From contig CM031596.1 in the NCBI GenBank assembly GCA_018398815.1, positions 59,639,227 through 59,703,226 of the forward strand: a stretch of DNA of 64,000 nucleotides, in the 5' to 3' direction. Of this stretch, positions 54,923 to 64,000 are shown piece by piece; position 1 is the first letter of the stretch; each line of letters starts with the position of its first letter. The DNA is from Conus ventricosus (taxonomy: Eukaryota; Mollusca; Gastropoda; Neogastropoda; Conidae). A program made the position numbers and the translations under genes. The notes below the pieces were generated by a model, which did not search any database, had not been told where the DNA came from, and was given only the letters and a program-made list of their open reading frames with translations.

Positions 54923-55500
54923 ATACATGGTACCAGTTCGAGCCTTGAACACATATAAATCACACAGCACTAACCACACCACACAGGGACGTAGAGGTGT
55001 GTTGGGGGAGTGGGGGGGCGAGTTAACTAACAATGTTGTGTTCTTTGAGCCTTGTAAATTATAAGATAAAACAGCAGCTACAGATGCTAAACCAAATGGA
55101 CGAGATAAGAGAAAATGGGAAACATTAAACAAAATGTTGTGTTCTTCAGGACCTTGAACATTGAGCGCAGGCTTGGATGGAGAGGCAAATGAAAATCAAT
55201 CTTGGTGGCGAGGAGACGAGGGCTTGGATGTGACTGAACTGAAAGAAGTCTCATATGGTGGAAGCATGTAGATTAACAAAAAATGGAATCATGTTTGTGT
55301 GAATTGTTTGAGATTGTGTTCTTATGCAGGTATATATTTAGTTTTGGTGAATGCTTTTGTGAGTTTCTGTTCTTTTTTTTATAGCTTCTAAAAATAACAC
55401 ATTAACTTACCACACAAATACTGTGGATCATTGAATCTTTTGTTTTTCTTTTGCTGGTATCTTGTCATAATCTTTTCTACTGTTTTTTTGGTGTGCTTAG
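54923..55500. other. Intron sequence
   Basis: A block around AATGTTGTGTTCTT and CCTTGAACA is seen about three times (54930, 55030, 55130), a loose tandem repeat of roughly 100 bases. No supported exon. Confidence 0.5.
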
Positions 55501-55581
55501 TGTTGTTGTGTTAAAAATGGGGCAGCACTGGAGGAGAGGGATTGTCAGATCTGTATATCACCTCTTGCTGACAAAGAACAT
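55501..55581 (+). CDS. Gelsolin/villin-family gene, tentative exon
   Basis: GTGCTTAG precedes and GTAAGTGA follows an 81-base stretch that is open for 27 codons in phase 0 (VKNGAALEERDCQICISPLA is the recognisable part). It would join the next exon in phase 0, which starts LFEKHL. Gelsolins have a variable acidic linker at the end of repeat 2 that this could encode. No diagnostic motif is present, so the call rests on splice sites, phase and position. Confidence 0.4.
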
Positions 55582-55603
55582 GTAAGTGATTGTGTGCTTT
55601 CAG

Positions 55604-55715
55604 TTGTTTGAGAAACACTTGTCTCTGAGAGATAAGGGAAAGTTCAGCCTGCAGATGCTGGTGGCAAGGATGAAACAGCTGAACGACAGGCAGCAGATGT
55701 CATAAAACTCTATTC
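55604..55715 (+). CDS. Gelsolin/villin-family gene, exon (linker into repeat 3), one frame break
   Basis: The acceptor is GTGCTTTCAG and the donor GTAAGTTT. The first part reads LFEKHLSLRDKGK. After about 55645 the family-like reading continues in the next frame: QPADAGGKDETAERQAADVI, then KLY and two bases of a split codon. DAGGKDE followed by KLY is the standard lead into a gelsolin repeat. The frame change means one base is missing near 55640-55650, either a real mutation or a sequencing indel. The last two bases join the first base of the next exon (phase 2). Confidence 0.78.
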
Positions 55716-56039
55716 GTAAGTTTCCACTTACTACATAATTGTTGGCTACAAGGTAGAGAGGGACATTCAGATCTTAGAAAGTTTACAGAATTTAGATTCA
55801 CCAGAACGCCACTTTGAAAATAAATATTAGTATCCACAGTGAAACTCTGAGGTCTTTAGAGCAGTTGGAAAGTCACTCATTCATATTAAAGCATCTAGAC
55901 TACAATATCATAGAAATTCTCCCAATATGTTTTTTAAACAGGACAGTGAACACAAAAATGGTTCTGTGAACCAGTTGATGATCAAATGGCATCTTTGAAT
56001 TCTTACAGACAGCGTTTCCAGTTTTGTTGTTGTATTGAC

Positions 56040-56200
56040 GAGTCCTGTGATGGAGAGCAATGGTTCTCAACACATCTCCAAGGCTTAGATGTCTGCTTGA
56101 CTAGAGGTACACGTAGGCCTGATGTGTATCAGTCAGCCACCTCTCTCTGGGGCTTGGTCAAGACAGCTTCCTGGCTTGCCATCCTGGCCTCATAGGGGAA
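56040..56200 (+). mobile_element. 5' leader fragment of an I/Nimb-type LINE
   Basis: CTCAACACATCTCCAAGGCT, TGATGTGTATCAGTC and GGGGCTTGGTCAAGACAG parallel the leader at about 7565-7675 (CTCAACACATGACTTTGGCT to GGGGCTGGGTCAAGACAG) in order and spacing. It is strongly diverged and lies in the intron between gelsolin exons 55604 and 59004. Confidence 0.5.
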
Positions 56201-56732
56201 GTAAATATGAATGATAACACACAAATGGAGACTGTTAGGAGTGCCCTTTGATCATGATAGCAGTTCAGACTGGGAAGCCAAGGTCAGACCAGCAACAGGT
56301 TTTAGGGCTTTGTAGCTGGTAGTAGGAGGGACTGAGGAGGACAGGTCTTCTGCTGTATGTGATCCAAAGAGGTTTTCAAGGCTGGTAGGCAGCAAAACTC
56401 TTACTATATTTACAACCTGAGCAAGTGTCAGCCTTCAAGAAATATCTGCGCCAAGCTGGCGTGGAAAATTCCTTAGAAGAAAGTCTGGAAAAATTATAAA
56501 GAAAATGAAAAAGAAAAACACAAATCCAGCTGCCCACCATGTCAACTCTTCAGATGCTTTGATCACTCGCACACACACAACCTATTGCCAGTGTGCTGTC
56601 CTTCACCATCAAGAATGACTGCCTAACTAGTAAATCTGCTGCCTTTTTAGAAAAATGTTAATTTATAAAGAAAAATCTCCACGCAAGCTTTTCTTCTGAT
56701 GATACTATAAAAAAAAAGCAGTATCTGCCCTT
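56201..56732. other. Intron sequence
   Basis: No exon or repeat supported. It may continue the decayed LINE leader to its left. Confidence 0.45.
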
Positions 56733-56783
56733 TTTTTTTTCTTTTTTTTTTTTTCTTTTTTCTTTTTCTTTTTTTTTTTTTTT
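56733..56783. repeat. Poly-T/CT tract
   Basis: T runs with single C interruptions. It directly precedes the long repeat copy 2 and, on the minus strand, could be that repeat's A-rich tail. Confidence 0.8.
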
Positions 56784-57615
56784 GCTGTCCCAACCTCTGC
56801 GCCACCTCAGAGGCAGTGCACCCACGCTGCTCATTCCGAAACCCCATCCACAGCCACAGCCCGGTCGGCCCCGCCGCAGCCCAGGCACTGGCAATCCACA
56901 GGGAGCAGTCAGTGTCAGGTCGTCAGGAGGCAACCCACCGGAGGAGACACTGCACTGCTGCCGAGTCACTTCGGTTGTGTTCAGTGGCGCCTGTTCTGAT
57001 CTAACATATGCAGGACACCACCTACTAAGCCCCCTACTGACGACAATAATTGCTTAGTCGCGGAACCGGCGTGAGTGAGCTCTCCCTCCGGAGGGCGCCA
57101 CCACGTCCGTCCAATGACAGCCCCCATGGACTCGCCGATACCGGTGACCCCGACGGAACCAAACCAAGGTCACAGACGTGGACAGGACATCGAAATTGAG
57201 GTCACCATGAGAGCAGGGCATGAAGGGCCACAGAACTTGAGACTTTTTTAATGCTGATCGATGAGAATGAGGATGATTAAGATGATGCTACGGATTTCCA
57301 TTTCGGTCTGAGACTACATGACAGGGCTGTACTCTACGCTTCCTTTCATAATATATCCCGGCGTCAACCAGGCCCGAGAGATACAGGCACCTGCAGTGTT
57401 GGTCATGAAATTTGAGCAACACTCTCAGAAATGCATCCATTAAGTGGATGAAACTCGACTGTGTGGTCCCAGTCTTCCAACTGAGTCTACAGCAAAACTC
57501 AACTCTGGGTAGGAACCGGTCGGGGCAGAAAAACCCACATGACTCTGATGGGATTCGAACCCACGACCTCCCAGCCAGGAGTCCGCGACGCTAACCACTT
57601 CACCACGGCGGCTGG
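56784..57615 (-). repeat. Long repeat with tRNA-like end, copy 2
   Basis: The better-preserved copy of the family at 19859-20600, about 830 bases including the part without match in copy 1. On the minus strand it starts with the tRNA-like head, runs through the body and ends in the A-rich tail (the poly-T tract at 56733-56783), the full anatomy of a tRNA-derived SINE of unusual length. The four open plus-strand frames here have no family. Confidence 0.75.
57541..57615 (-). other. tRNA-Arg(CCT)-like head of the long repeat
   Basis: On the minus strand GGTGAAGTGGTTAGCGTC (A box) and GGGTTCGAATCCC (a perfect B box) are correctly spaced. The anticodon-loop text CTCCTGG would give anticodon CCT (arginine). 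The acceptor arms do not pair well by eye and the sequence continues into the repeat body, so it is a SINE head rather than a working tRNA gene. Confidence 0.65.
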
Positions 57616-57953
57616 TGTGTATCTGCCCATTTTCTCTTGGTGGACTCAGATTGACTGTTTTGCCTGTTTCTGACCACGATGAAACTCTTTATCAACATCT
57701 GAAACATCTTCCTGAAAGCTACCCCCACATTATTTTGAATGGGGGACTTGGTAGAAATCGCTAATGGTTCCAAGCTTTGACAAATCCCATTAAATTTGTT
57801 CTTACAGCTCTGAACAGTTGCCTTTGAAAATTGTTCGGAAAATGGTTTAGTCTTTACCATTCCACAGTGGACTATCTGTCTAAAAACATCTTCTGAGAGA
57901 GATAAACATTTTTCATCTGATCTAAGATGTTAAGGAAGAGAGATTTTATGAGT

Positions 57954-57984
<31 letters not shown>

Positions 57985-58079
57985 TGATACTCAAGCTCAA
58001 GAATTTTCAAGACACTTTTTCTGTGATAGCATTTCTACACAGCTGACCTCACAGACTTGATGCTGGAATTCAGAATGGT
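57616..58079. other. Intron sequence with TG microsatellite
   Basis: A short TG tract at about 57957-57984. No gene supported. Confidence 0.55.
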
Positions 58080-58410
58080 CTGTTAGCCTGAATATAAAGA
58101 CATTCTCATCCTCTTTGACTCCCTTCTGCTCTGGAGGCCGTTGTTGGTGGTAACTTTAACCATCCTGAACTCCTGAACATTATTTTAACTTGACATCCTC
58201 TCTGAAATCTGATGGTTGGAACATTGTTCTCTCTCTGGTTCTCGGTCATGTTGGCATTTCAAACAATGAAGTGGCCAGTCATCTTACCAAGAACGCCACA
58301 AGTAAAGAATTGTCCAGATCCTGTTTTCCATTCAGAGATCTAAAACCTGAAGTTGATTGTTACTTTGAATTCCTTGCAAAACCACTGAAACGCACAGATT
58401 GTGAATAAAC
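58080..58410 (+). pseudogene. RNase H fragment of an I/Nimb-type LINE
   Basis: ILFDSLLLWRPLL-type text (near 58110) corresponds to the D-containing motif of RNase H. LVLGHVGISNNEVASHLTKN (58231-58290) is the G-H-V-G-I-x-x-N-E motif with the last active-site residues. RSCFPFRDLKPEVDCYFEF is the tail shared with 42545 and 63650. The domain removes RNA from the LINE cDNA. Confidence 0.72.
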
Positions 58411-59003
58411 TTGTTAGATCCTTAATTATGAAGCAAGTTTCTGTCATTTGCCGCAGGTAGTTGTAACAAAGAAACTTATTTTGTGGCGATTACGTAGGCC
58501 ACTCCTTTTGCACACACTAACGTGGTTTAAAAGGCATAATGGTTCACACTGTGTGATGAACCACTCACTGACAGAGTTCTTTCTACAGTTGGGATTTGCA
58601 TGATAATTGACATAAACAATTCACAGCAGACTCTATGTTCGTAGATGTTCCATCAGATGTGATTTTTTTATTTTCTCAAACAGGTAGACATCTTTCATTT
58701 GATGGAGTGTTTTGTGAAAAAATAGATCCAATTTTAAGTTATTTTTGATATGTTTAGAATGAGCTTTCTTTGTTTTTGTGTGTGTATTTTTACATGTATA
58801 AATGGTATTAATCTTGACTTGGTAAACAGCTTAAGATGGCCTGTAGTCAGCTAGTCAATCAACAACATGAAAAGACATTTCATTGAATACATGTATAAAC
58901 TTATGCTTGTGTGGATTGTCATGTTTATAAATGAGAACATTTGATAAAAATTAACACAGTTAGAATGAAATAATTATGTTGGTATTTTAACTGTTTTCTC
59001 CAG
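58411..59003. other. Intron sequence
   Basis: AT-rich text ending in a pyrimidine-rich acceptor for the exon at 59004. No other feature seen. Confidence 0.55.
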
Positions 59004-59082
59004 GTGCCGGGAAGAAGACGGTACTCTGAAGATCCAAGAAATCAAATCTGGTCCTCTTTCCAGGAAGGACCTGAAGTCTGAT
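59004..59082 (+). CDS. Gelsolin/villin-family gene, exon (start of repeat 3)
   Basis: The acceptor TTTTCTCCAG and donor GTAAGCCG enclose 79 bases: one base completing the split codon from the previous exon, then 26 codons reading CREEDGTLKIQEIKSGPLSR and KDLKSD. This is the first beta-strand region of a gelsolin repeat (y-c-r-x-x-x-G-x-l-k-v-x-e-v). The next exon should begin with the D-x-F/Y-I-L-D block. It was not found before the window end. Confidence 0.88.
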
Positions 59083-59204
59083 GTAAGCCGCTATAGACAA
59101 CGTTCAAACAAGATATTGGATTCACTTCTATCAAAGACCATACTTGCTAAATGTTTCACTTGTATGCACATTGAGCACTTCTGCTTCCTTTTTTAATCGA
59201 CAGC

Positions 59205-59430
59205 ATTCCTGTGCCTGTGGGATATGTGTCTAGTAACCTCAAAAAAATAGTAAAATTGAACTCTGATGTTCCCAATGTTATCAACGAAATTCCTATGCAA
59301 GTGGAATAGGTGTCTAGCAACCTCCGACTGTAGTAAAATTGAGCTCTTGTGTTCCCACTTGTATAAAAAAAAGTTTCTATGCCAGTGGAATATGTGTCCA
59401 GCAACCTCCAGAAGTAGCAGAATGATGTGG
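59205..59430. repeat. Minisatellite of about 82 bases, three copies
   Basis: Units are marked by GTGGAATATGTGTCTAGCAACCTC, AGTAAAATTGAGCTCT and TGTTCCCA (approximately 59217, 59299 and 59380). The minus strand stays open across it for 122 codons, a by-product. It abuts the piggyBac insertion. Confidence 0.8.
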
Positions 59431-59694
59431 ATCTTAACCCCTTGGCTGCCCCGCCACAGATTTTTCTGTGACGCTTCCGTGGGAAAACATCTGTCGTACT
59501 TACGGAAAAATCCGTCATCGTCATCGTAGGAATTTTCCTATCTTTAGTTTGGGGTTTCCCAATTCACACCAATAAGAAAGTCTGATATGTCTGCAATGCA
59601 TATTCATAAGTGAAAGAATCCAACGAGGCAGACAAGTGGTCAGTTTGGGCTGTTACCGATACCACCCCCTGCAGATTTTCACACGAGTTCAACA

Positions 59695-60175
59695 TGGCAC
59701 GAAGAAGAACCACGAGTAGGACCAAGTGGTGTCAAAAGAAAGCGTGCACCAAAAAGACTACAGCGATTTTGTTACCACTGATGTTGAGGAAGTTCTTCAA
59801 CTGATTGAGGACAAAGAATTTGTTGCCTATGATGACTCCAGTGTGTTAGAAGACCCGCTGGATGAGGATGAAGGTGACGAATCAGCTGTTCAGAGGAGTG
59901 GGGGTGATGTTGACTTCAACATTGCCAGAATAGCTCGTGAGAACATGAACAGAGAGAGCAGATAGCTGGAGGCAGAGTATGACGACGTCACTGACCCAGA
60001 TTTTGAAGTGGGCGAAGGCCAGTCAAGTGATCACAGCTGAGAAGAGGAGGGTAGTACTGTGAGTGAAACAGAGGCGTCGTCTGCTACAGCTGACACACTA
60101 ACAACGGGTCAGCCTGCGCGTGGCCACGCCAGCACGCGTGAACAAAGGCGGCCGGCGTTGGAAGGGGAACAGGTA
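59695..60175 (+). pseudogene. piggyBac transposase, N-terminal region
   Basis: The ATG at 59695 opens MARRRTTSRTKWCQKKACTK. The acidic region continues in the next frame: TTDVEEVLQLIEDKEFVAYD, then SVLEDPLDEDEGDESAVQRS. Stops at about 59963 and 60038 interrupt it. Such an acidic, low-complexity leader is typical of piggyBac-like transposases. No catalytic residue is present. Confidence 0.68.
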
Positions 60176-60303
60176 CGACTCATAGTTACTGTCTTGTGCG
60201 AGTGTGCTGATGAATGGGTTTTGATCACATGGCATTTATCAGAAGACTTTACGTGGTGGGCGTGGTGTGGGCGTGGCACTTTGTCCGAGTGTTTCTGATT
60301 TCA

Positions 60304-60304
60304 C

Positions 60305-60337
<33 letters not shown>

Positions 60338-60485
60338 GCGTGTGCGTGTGTGTGTGTGTGGTGTGGTGTGTGTGTGTGTGTGTGTGTGTGCAATCAAATG
60401 GTTTTTGAGTAGATACTTGAAACAAGACTGAGTGAGAAGTTGTAATGGTGCATGTGCTATTTGTGTGTGTGTGTGTGTGTGTGTG

Positions 60486-60544
<59 letters not shown>

Positions 60545-60640
60545 TGTGTGTGTGTGTGTATATGTGTGTGTGCTTGTGTGTGTGTGTGTGTGTGTGTGTT
60601 TGTGTGTGTACATGACTTTTATTTTATGTCAACAGGTGTT
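60304..60640. repeat. GT microsatellite blocks inside the piggyBac element
   Basis: Two GT blocks (about 60304-60391 and 60463-60612) separated by a short unique segment, with GTGAGAGAGA interruption. They occupy the position of the transposase core. Confidence 0.92.
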
Positions 60641-60642
60641 GG

Positions 60643-61082
60643 CAGAGGACGGGGGACCAGAGGTAGAGGACGGGGAGCTGCTGCACAGAGGGAGAGAGGG
60701 AAAGGTGGTGTGTTGGCCCAGCCCCTTGTGCCACCTAACAACACCCAGCCAGACAAGAAACACACACAGCAAGTTGGATTTCCTGAAGTTCCAGCTGCAA
60801 GTCATCAGCGACCTCCTGTATGGCGACAATCCAGCACCACAAGCAGCTCTACCCCGTTCGGAAGAAATTGCATGCCTGATGGAGAGGCACTTCCCCACTA
60901 CCTTAGAAAAGACTGTGGGGAAGCATTCACAAGGCAGGAGGTGCAAGGTGTGCAGCAAGAGGGGCATCCAAAAGGAAACAAACTATGTGTGTGGACAGTG
61001 TCCTTCAACACCATCTCCAGGAGTACCCCACAAAGAAAAACTATTAGTCACTGTCTCCTGTCCTGTACAAATAATTATGTAA
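60643..61082 (+). pseudogene. piggyBac transposase, C-terminal cysteine-rich domain
   Basis: The frame reads FLKFQLQVISDLLYGDN (about 60779-60830), LMERHFPTTLEKTVGKHSQG and then RRCKVCSKRGIQKETNYVCG with a following QCPSTPSPGVPHKE. C-x2-C, a basic loop and C-x2-C match the zinc-binding tail of piggyBac transposases, which recognises subterminal DNA. The stop is at 61080. The frame is open back through the GT repeats only because these lack stops. Confidence 0.82.
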
Positions 61083-61598
61083 TTTTTGTGGGATTTTATC
61101 ATCTTTGTGTTTGTGTTGTGTGGTCATAATACTGGTGGATAAAAGAAGAAGAAAAACAACAGTGACACATAAATTTCTTTCTGAACATCCTAACAACCTG
61201 GATGTAGCTGTGGACAGGTATCTGGTCAATTTGAAAACTTTGGATTTATATTCTTCACATAAGGTAAGGAAATACATTTTTCCTTATGATTGTTTTGTTT
61301 TCTAACAATAATTCACTGTTTTGTTTCACACTAATATAATAGTATTTTAGAATTGAGTGAAAAACACGTAAACCTATTTCATTGGACATAAACTTTTGCA
61401 GTGGTCTTGAATGTGACTGCAATTGTTATCAAAAGAAAGAGTGTTCAATTTCCTTTCAGAAAAGTATAGGTTTCATATGCTTTTGTTCAATAGTTTTCGA
61501 GCCAGAATTTTTTTTGAATTATTACCCTTCGCGACTAAAAACGGCTTGGCAAACTGTTGTCTCAGAGCTTTAAAAGGGTGCAGCAGGCAAAGGGTTAA

Positions 61599-62275
61599 AT
61601 ATCAGACAGTTCTGATAGGGAAATGCAGTTAATGTAGGGGAAGAGAAAATGTAGCAATACTGCGGTTTAAGGGCCCTCTTTTTTTTTCTTGTTTTGTTTT
61701 CTTGCACAGACTTGCACTGTGAAGCCAGTCTTAACTAAACCCAAAGGTCCAAAGAATTCAATGTTTAAAAATTTCTCTGTAAAGCGCCCACACACTTGGT
61801 GAGTCTCAGGACTTGGCGGATTGAGCCATATGGTTCAGGCATTGCCTGGGTCTGCTCTCAAGATCGAGAGCAGAAAGTTGGCAGATTAGAAAAGTTTTGG
61901 GTTTTTTTTAGTTATCTTTCCCCATCAGTAGTTTGCATTTGCCAGATCAGGTTTGCTTTCCAGGATGAGGAGAAGATAACCCATATGTCGTTCAGTTCTC
62001 AGCAAAAACGGCGATTGTTTTGGTTTGTACCGATTCAGTTATAAATTCAATCACACAGAGTATTTTTAGTTCAAATACACAGAGCAATAAAAACAATGAT
62101 TGCAGGTACAAAGCTGAAGGACATCTGACTACTCAAAATCAGGTGAATAATGGAAAACGGTTCTGTCACCTATATGCATATGAAATGAGAGGTCAAGCGA
62201 TCAAGCCATTGATTGACAACAATATGCTTGTCAGTGGAGTTGAATACTAACATTCACAGGACAGGTATCTGTCAG
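61599..62275. other. Intron sequence, unassigned
   Basis: AT-rich, no supported exon or repeat. Confidence 0.5.
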
Positions 62276-62670
62276 TATTTAAGGCAGAATCCAAGCCATG
62301 GAAGTGAGACATTTCTGCAAGACACTAAACATCAGAAATACTGATCATATCACAATGAATAAATGTGTCAGACCACCAGGCACCACATAGGATGGTATGA
62401 AGATCTACTGACATCACTCGATAAACAAAAACTACACTGGTATGGTCATGTGACAAGATCCAGTGGCCTTGCTAAAATAGTCCGCCGGGGAACTATTAAA
62501 GGAGGAAGACGGAGGGGAAGACAGAAAAAAAAACCGATGTACTGACAACGTTGCAGGGTGGACGGGGAAAACATTTGCAGAAACCCAGGTCTCGGCACAC
62601 AACCAACAGGTATGGAGGAATCTGGTGAATTTTCTTTAGTGTGGTGCTCCAGTGACTCCTCATGGAATTA
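62276..62670 (+). mobile_element. 3' end of a non-LTR retrotransposon, plus strand
   Basis: Frames read WYGHVTRSSGLAKIVRRGTI and GGRRRGRQKKKP (62430-62540), then WTGKTFAETQVSAHNQQVWR. This basic C-terminal tail with W-Y-G-H and G-G-R-R-R-G-R is common at the end of animal LINE ORF2 proteins. The upstream reverse transcriptase is missing (5' truncation). Clade not assigned. Confidence 0.68.
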
Positions 62671-62879
62671 TGGAGGGAGAAAAGAAAGGAGATGAAAGCA
62701 TTATTGCTTATGTCTGATGGCTGCCAAAGCTTTATTCAGTAATAACCCTGTAATGATCACAATTTCTTTGTTTGAATCAAAGCCATCTCTCCATCTTTAC
62801 AGGACTCTGATCTGCTCCAAGCTGGGTGTGTAGTCTATAGCTCAGCCAGACCACCCTACCTAAAAACTCTAGATTCCAT

Positions 62880-64000
62880 CCACCATCAAGGGTTTTGACA
62901 CTGTCAGGGTGCATTCCATACAGCCCCTGGTTATAGTCTGTATGCTGAGGCAGGAGAACCGTCTCTCTCGATCCGTCGGCTGAAACTTACCTTGAACTGC
63001 TTTTGAATCTCCCTTTTGAGCCCCACAACCCTGCTTATGACTGTATTTTTGACCCCAAGCTCCAAAAGAAATTCATTGACCGCTCTAGTTCCATTCCATC
63101 CTTGGGAATTTGATCATTACCCATTTGAACAGTGCAGATATAGACCTTGGAGTCGTGTGTGATTTGCCCAAGTTTCCTGATGGTCCACTATGGAGTTTCT
63201 TCACTCAAGAGGTCGGTTTGATTTGACCGTGTATTGTAAAGATACCACTGGTTCCTTTGTGTACAGGTCTTTTTTCACCGAAATGATGTTTGAAGTGGCC
63301 ATCCTTCAGAAGAATTTTTACTGACGGCTGAGGAGGGGGTTGCCTCTGCTGTGTTTTGTGCTATAGATCCTTAACAGACGTATTCTAAACACATTCCCAC
63401 TGACAGCTCCATCTACACTGCTGAGTTAACAGCCATGGTTCAGGCTCTTGAAATGGTCTCTAAATCCGAACATAAAGACTTCTCATTTTGTTTGACTCCC
63501 ATTCCGTTTTGGAGGCCATTGCCAGCTATAACCTCAAGCACCCTCAGCGGCTGAAAGTATTTGAACTGTACACCTCTCTGAAATCAGATGAATACAACAT
63601 AGTTTTTGCTTTGGTTTCTGTAATGTGGGCTTTGAAATAATGAGTTGGTTGTGAACAAGAGTGCCACAAAGAAAGAGTTGAGCAGATTGTTTATCCCTCA
63701 TACTGATCTAAAACCCAAAGCCCAGGCTTACGTCCAAGACCTCTGGTGACAGGAATGGAACTCGCAGACAGATAACAAACTGTTCCAAATCCGTCCAGAC
63801 CTGAAAGAGTTTTTACCATGTTCCAGGGGCAGCTGTTTAAAAGGAAACGTCTCATGCCATTTGCACACAGGCCACTCTTTTACACCCATTTCTATCTTTT
63901 AAAAGGTGAAGAAGCTCCATGGTGCATTCCATGTCATAGACCACTCATAGTGAAATACGCTCTTTGAGAGTGTTGGGATTGCCTGGTGTGAGACATAAAC
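62880..64000 (+). pseudogene. C-terminal part of an I/Nimb-type LINE ORF2 (connection and RNase H), cut by the window end
   Basis: SIYTAELTAMVQALEMVSKS (63410-63470) is the RNase H motif with the active-site glutamate. A D-S motif (CLTPIPFWRPLPAI in the shifted frame) and the tail QAYVQDLW...NSQTDNKLFQIRPDL (63725-63810) follow. Upstream text (62880-63380) is the region between reverse transcriptase and RNase H. Several frame breaks. It shares the tail with 42545 and the RNase H block with 58080, so three decayed copies of one group exist within 22 kb. Confidence 0.7.

Larger units (their letters stand above)
59438..61594 (+). mobile_element. piggyBac-type DNA transposon with catalytic core replaced by GT repeats
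   Basis: The element starts CCCCTTGGCTGCCCCG and ends in the reverse complement of CCCTTTGCCTGCTGCACCC. TTAA stands immediately on both sides (59434-59437 and 61595-61598), the piggyBac target duplication. It encodes an acidic N-terminal region and a C-terminal cysteine-rich domain of a piggyBac transposase. The DDE catalytic domain, which should lie between them, is absent. In its place are about 330 bases of GT repeats (60304-60640). Total length 2157 bases, so it is a non-autonomous derivative lying in a gelsolin intron. Confidence 0.88.

Noticed and set aside
54082..54948. 288-codon plus-strand open frame
   Set aside because: More than half is (ACACT)n satellite and the first part overlaps the LINE leader.
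55066..55120. Possible gelsolin exon (QLQMLNQMDEIRENGK)
   Set aside because: It loosely resembles the helix after repeat 2 and has an AG before it, but it needs several indels, lacks a donor and sits in a local tandem repeat.
57541..57615. Functional tRNA-Arg gene on the minus strand
   Set aside because: The B box is perfect but the acceptor stem pairs poorly by eye and the sequence continues into a dispersed repeat with a second copy at 20520-20600.

Overview
This is a eukaryotic (animal) genomic window. It contains short exons with GT/AG splice borders, tRNA-derived SINEs, several LINE clades, Ty3-type LTR retrotransposons, a piggyBac transposon, long microsatellites and a 1000-N scaffold gap. 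The repeat mix and the gelsolin-family exons suggest an invertebrate, most likely a mollusc (perhaps a gastropod). The taxon is inference. There are no prokaryotic features. Many frames are broken by single-base indels, and about 30.7-35.2 kb is so rich in homopolymers that part of the decay is probably uncorrected long-read error.

Layout. 1-7411: a Ty3/gypsy element (A), with only the last 31 bases of its 5' LTR, decayed gag-pol, a repeat-filled non-coding tail and an intact-length 3' LTR. 7412-9698: the 5' half of an I/Nimb-type LINE (zinc-knuckle ORF1 plus endonuclease), cut off at a TG-rich microsatellite. 11345-16795: a tRNA-derived SINE split by a second, unrelated Ty3/gypsy element (C) that has both LTRs and a 5-bp target duplication. 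19620-20651: a 48-bp minisatellite, one copy of a long repeat ending in a tRNA-like sequence, and a TG tract.

20713-42411 is the centrepiece: a Polinton/Maverick element of about 21.7 kb. It has inverted terminal repeats of about 250 bp (each itself a long imperfect palindrome) and a 5-bp flanking duplication. It carries recognisable major capsid protein, packaging ATPase, a conserved membrane-type protein, protein-primed family-B DNA polymerase and a set of small minus-strand genes that share an AT-rich upstream motif. It has been hit twice. An aberrant Ty3 element (B, 26941-30006), close kin of element A, sits in a plus-strand gene and has U5 LTR ends at both outer termini. A complete-looking L2-type LINE (36019-39835) splits the polymerase gene.

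42545-64000 is the body of a host gene on the plus strand: exons of a gelsolin/villin-family actin-binding protein at 44155, 44739, 55501 (tentative), 55604 and 59004. Their phases agree. Its introns are packed with transposons: a minus-strand LINE of 7.3 kb flanked on both sides by CACTA-type satellite and itself carrying a SINE and an unclassified insertion of about 3 kb, a second copy of the tRNA-ended long repeat, a piggyBac element whose catalytic core is replaced by GT repeats (TTAA on both sides), and RNase H-containing 3' fragments of I/Nimb LINEs.

The only cellular protein-coding gene I can support is the gelsolin-family gene. Everything else is mobile, satellite or unassigned sequence.
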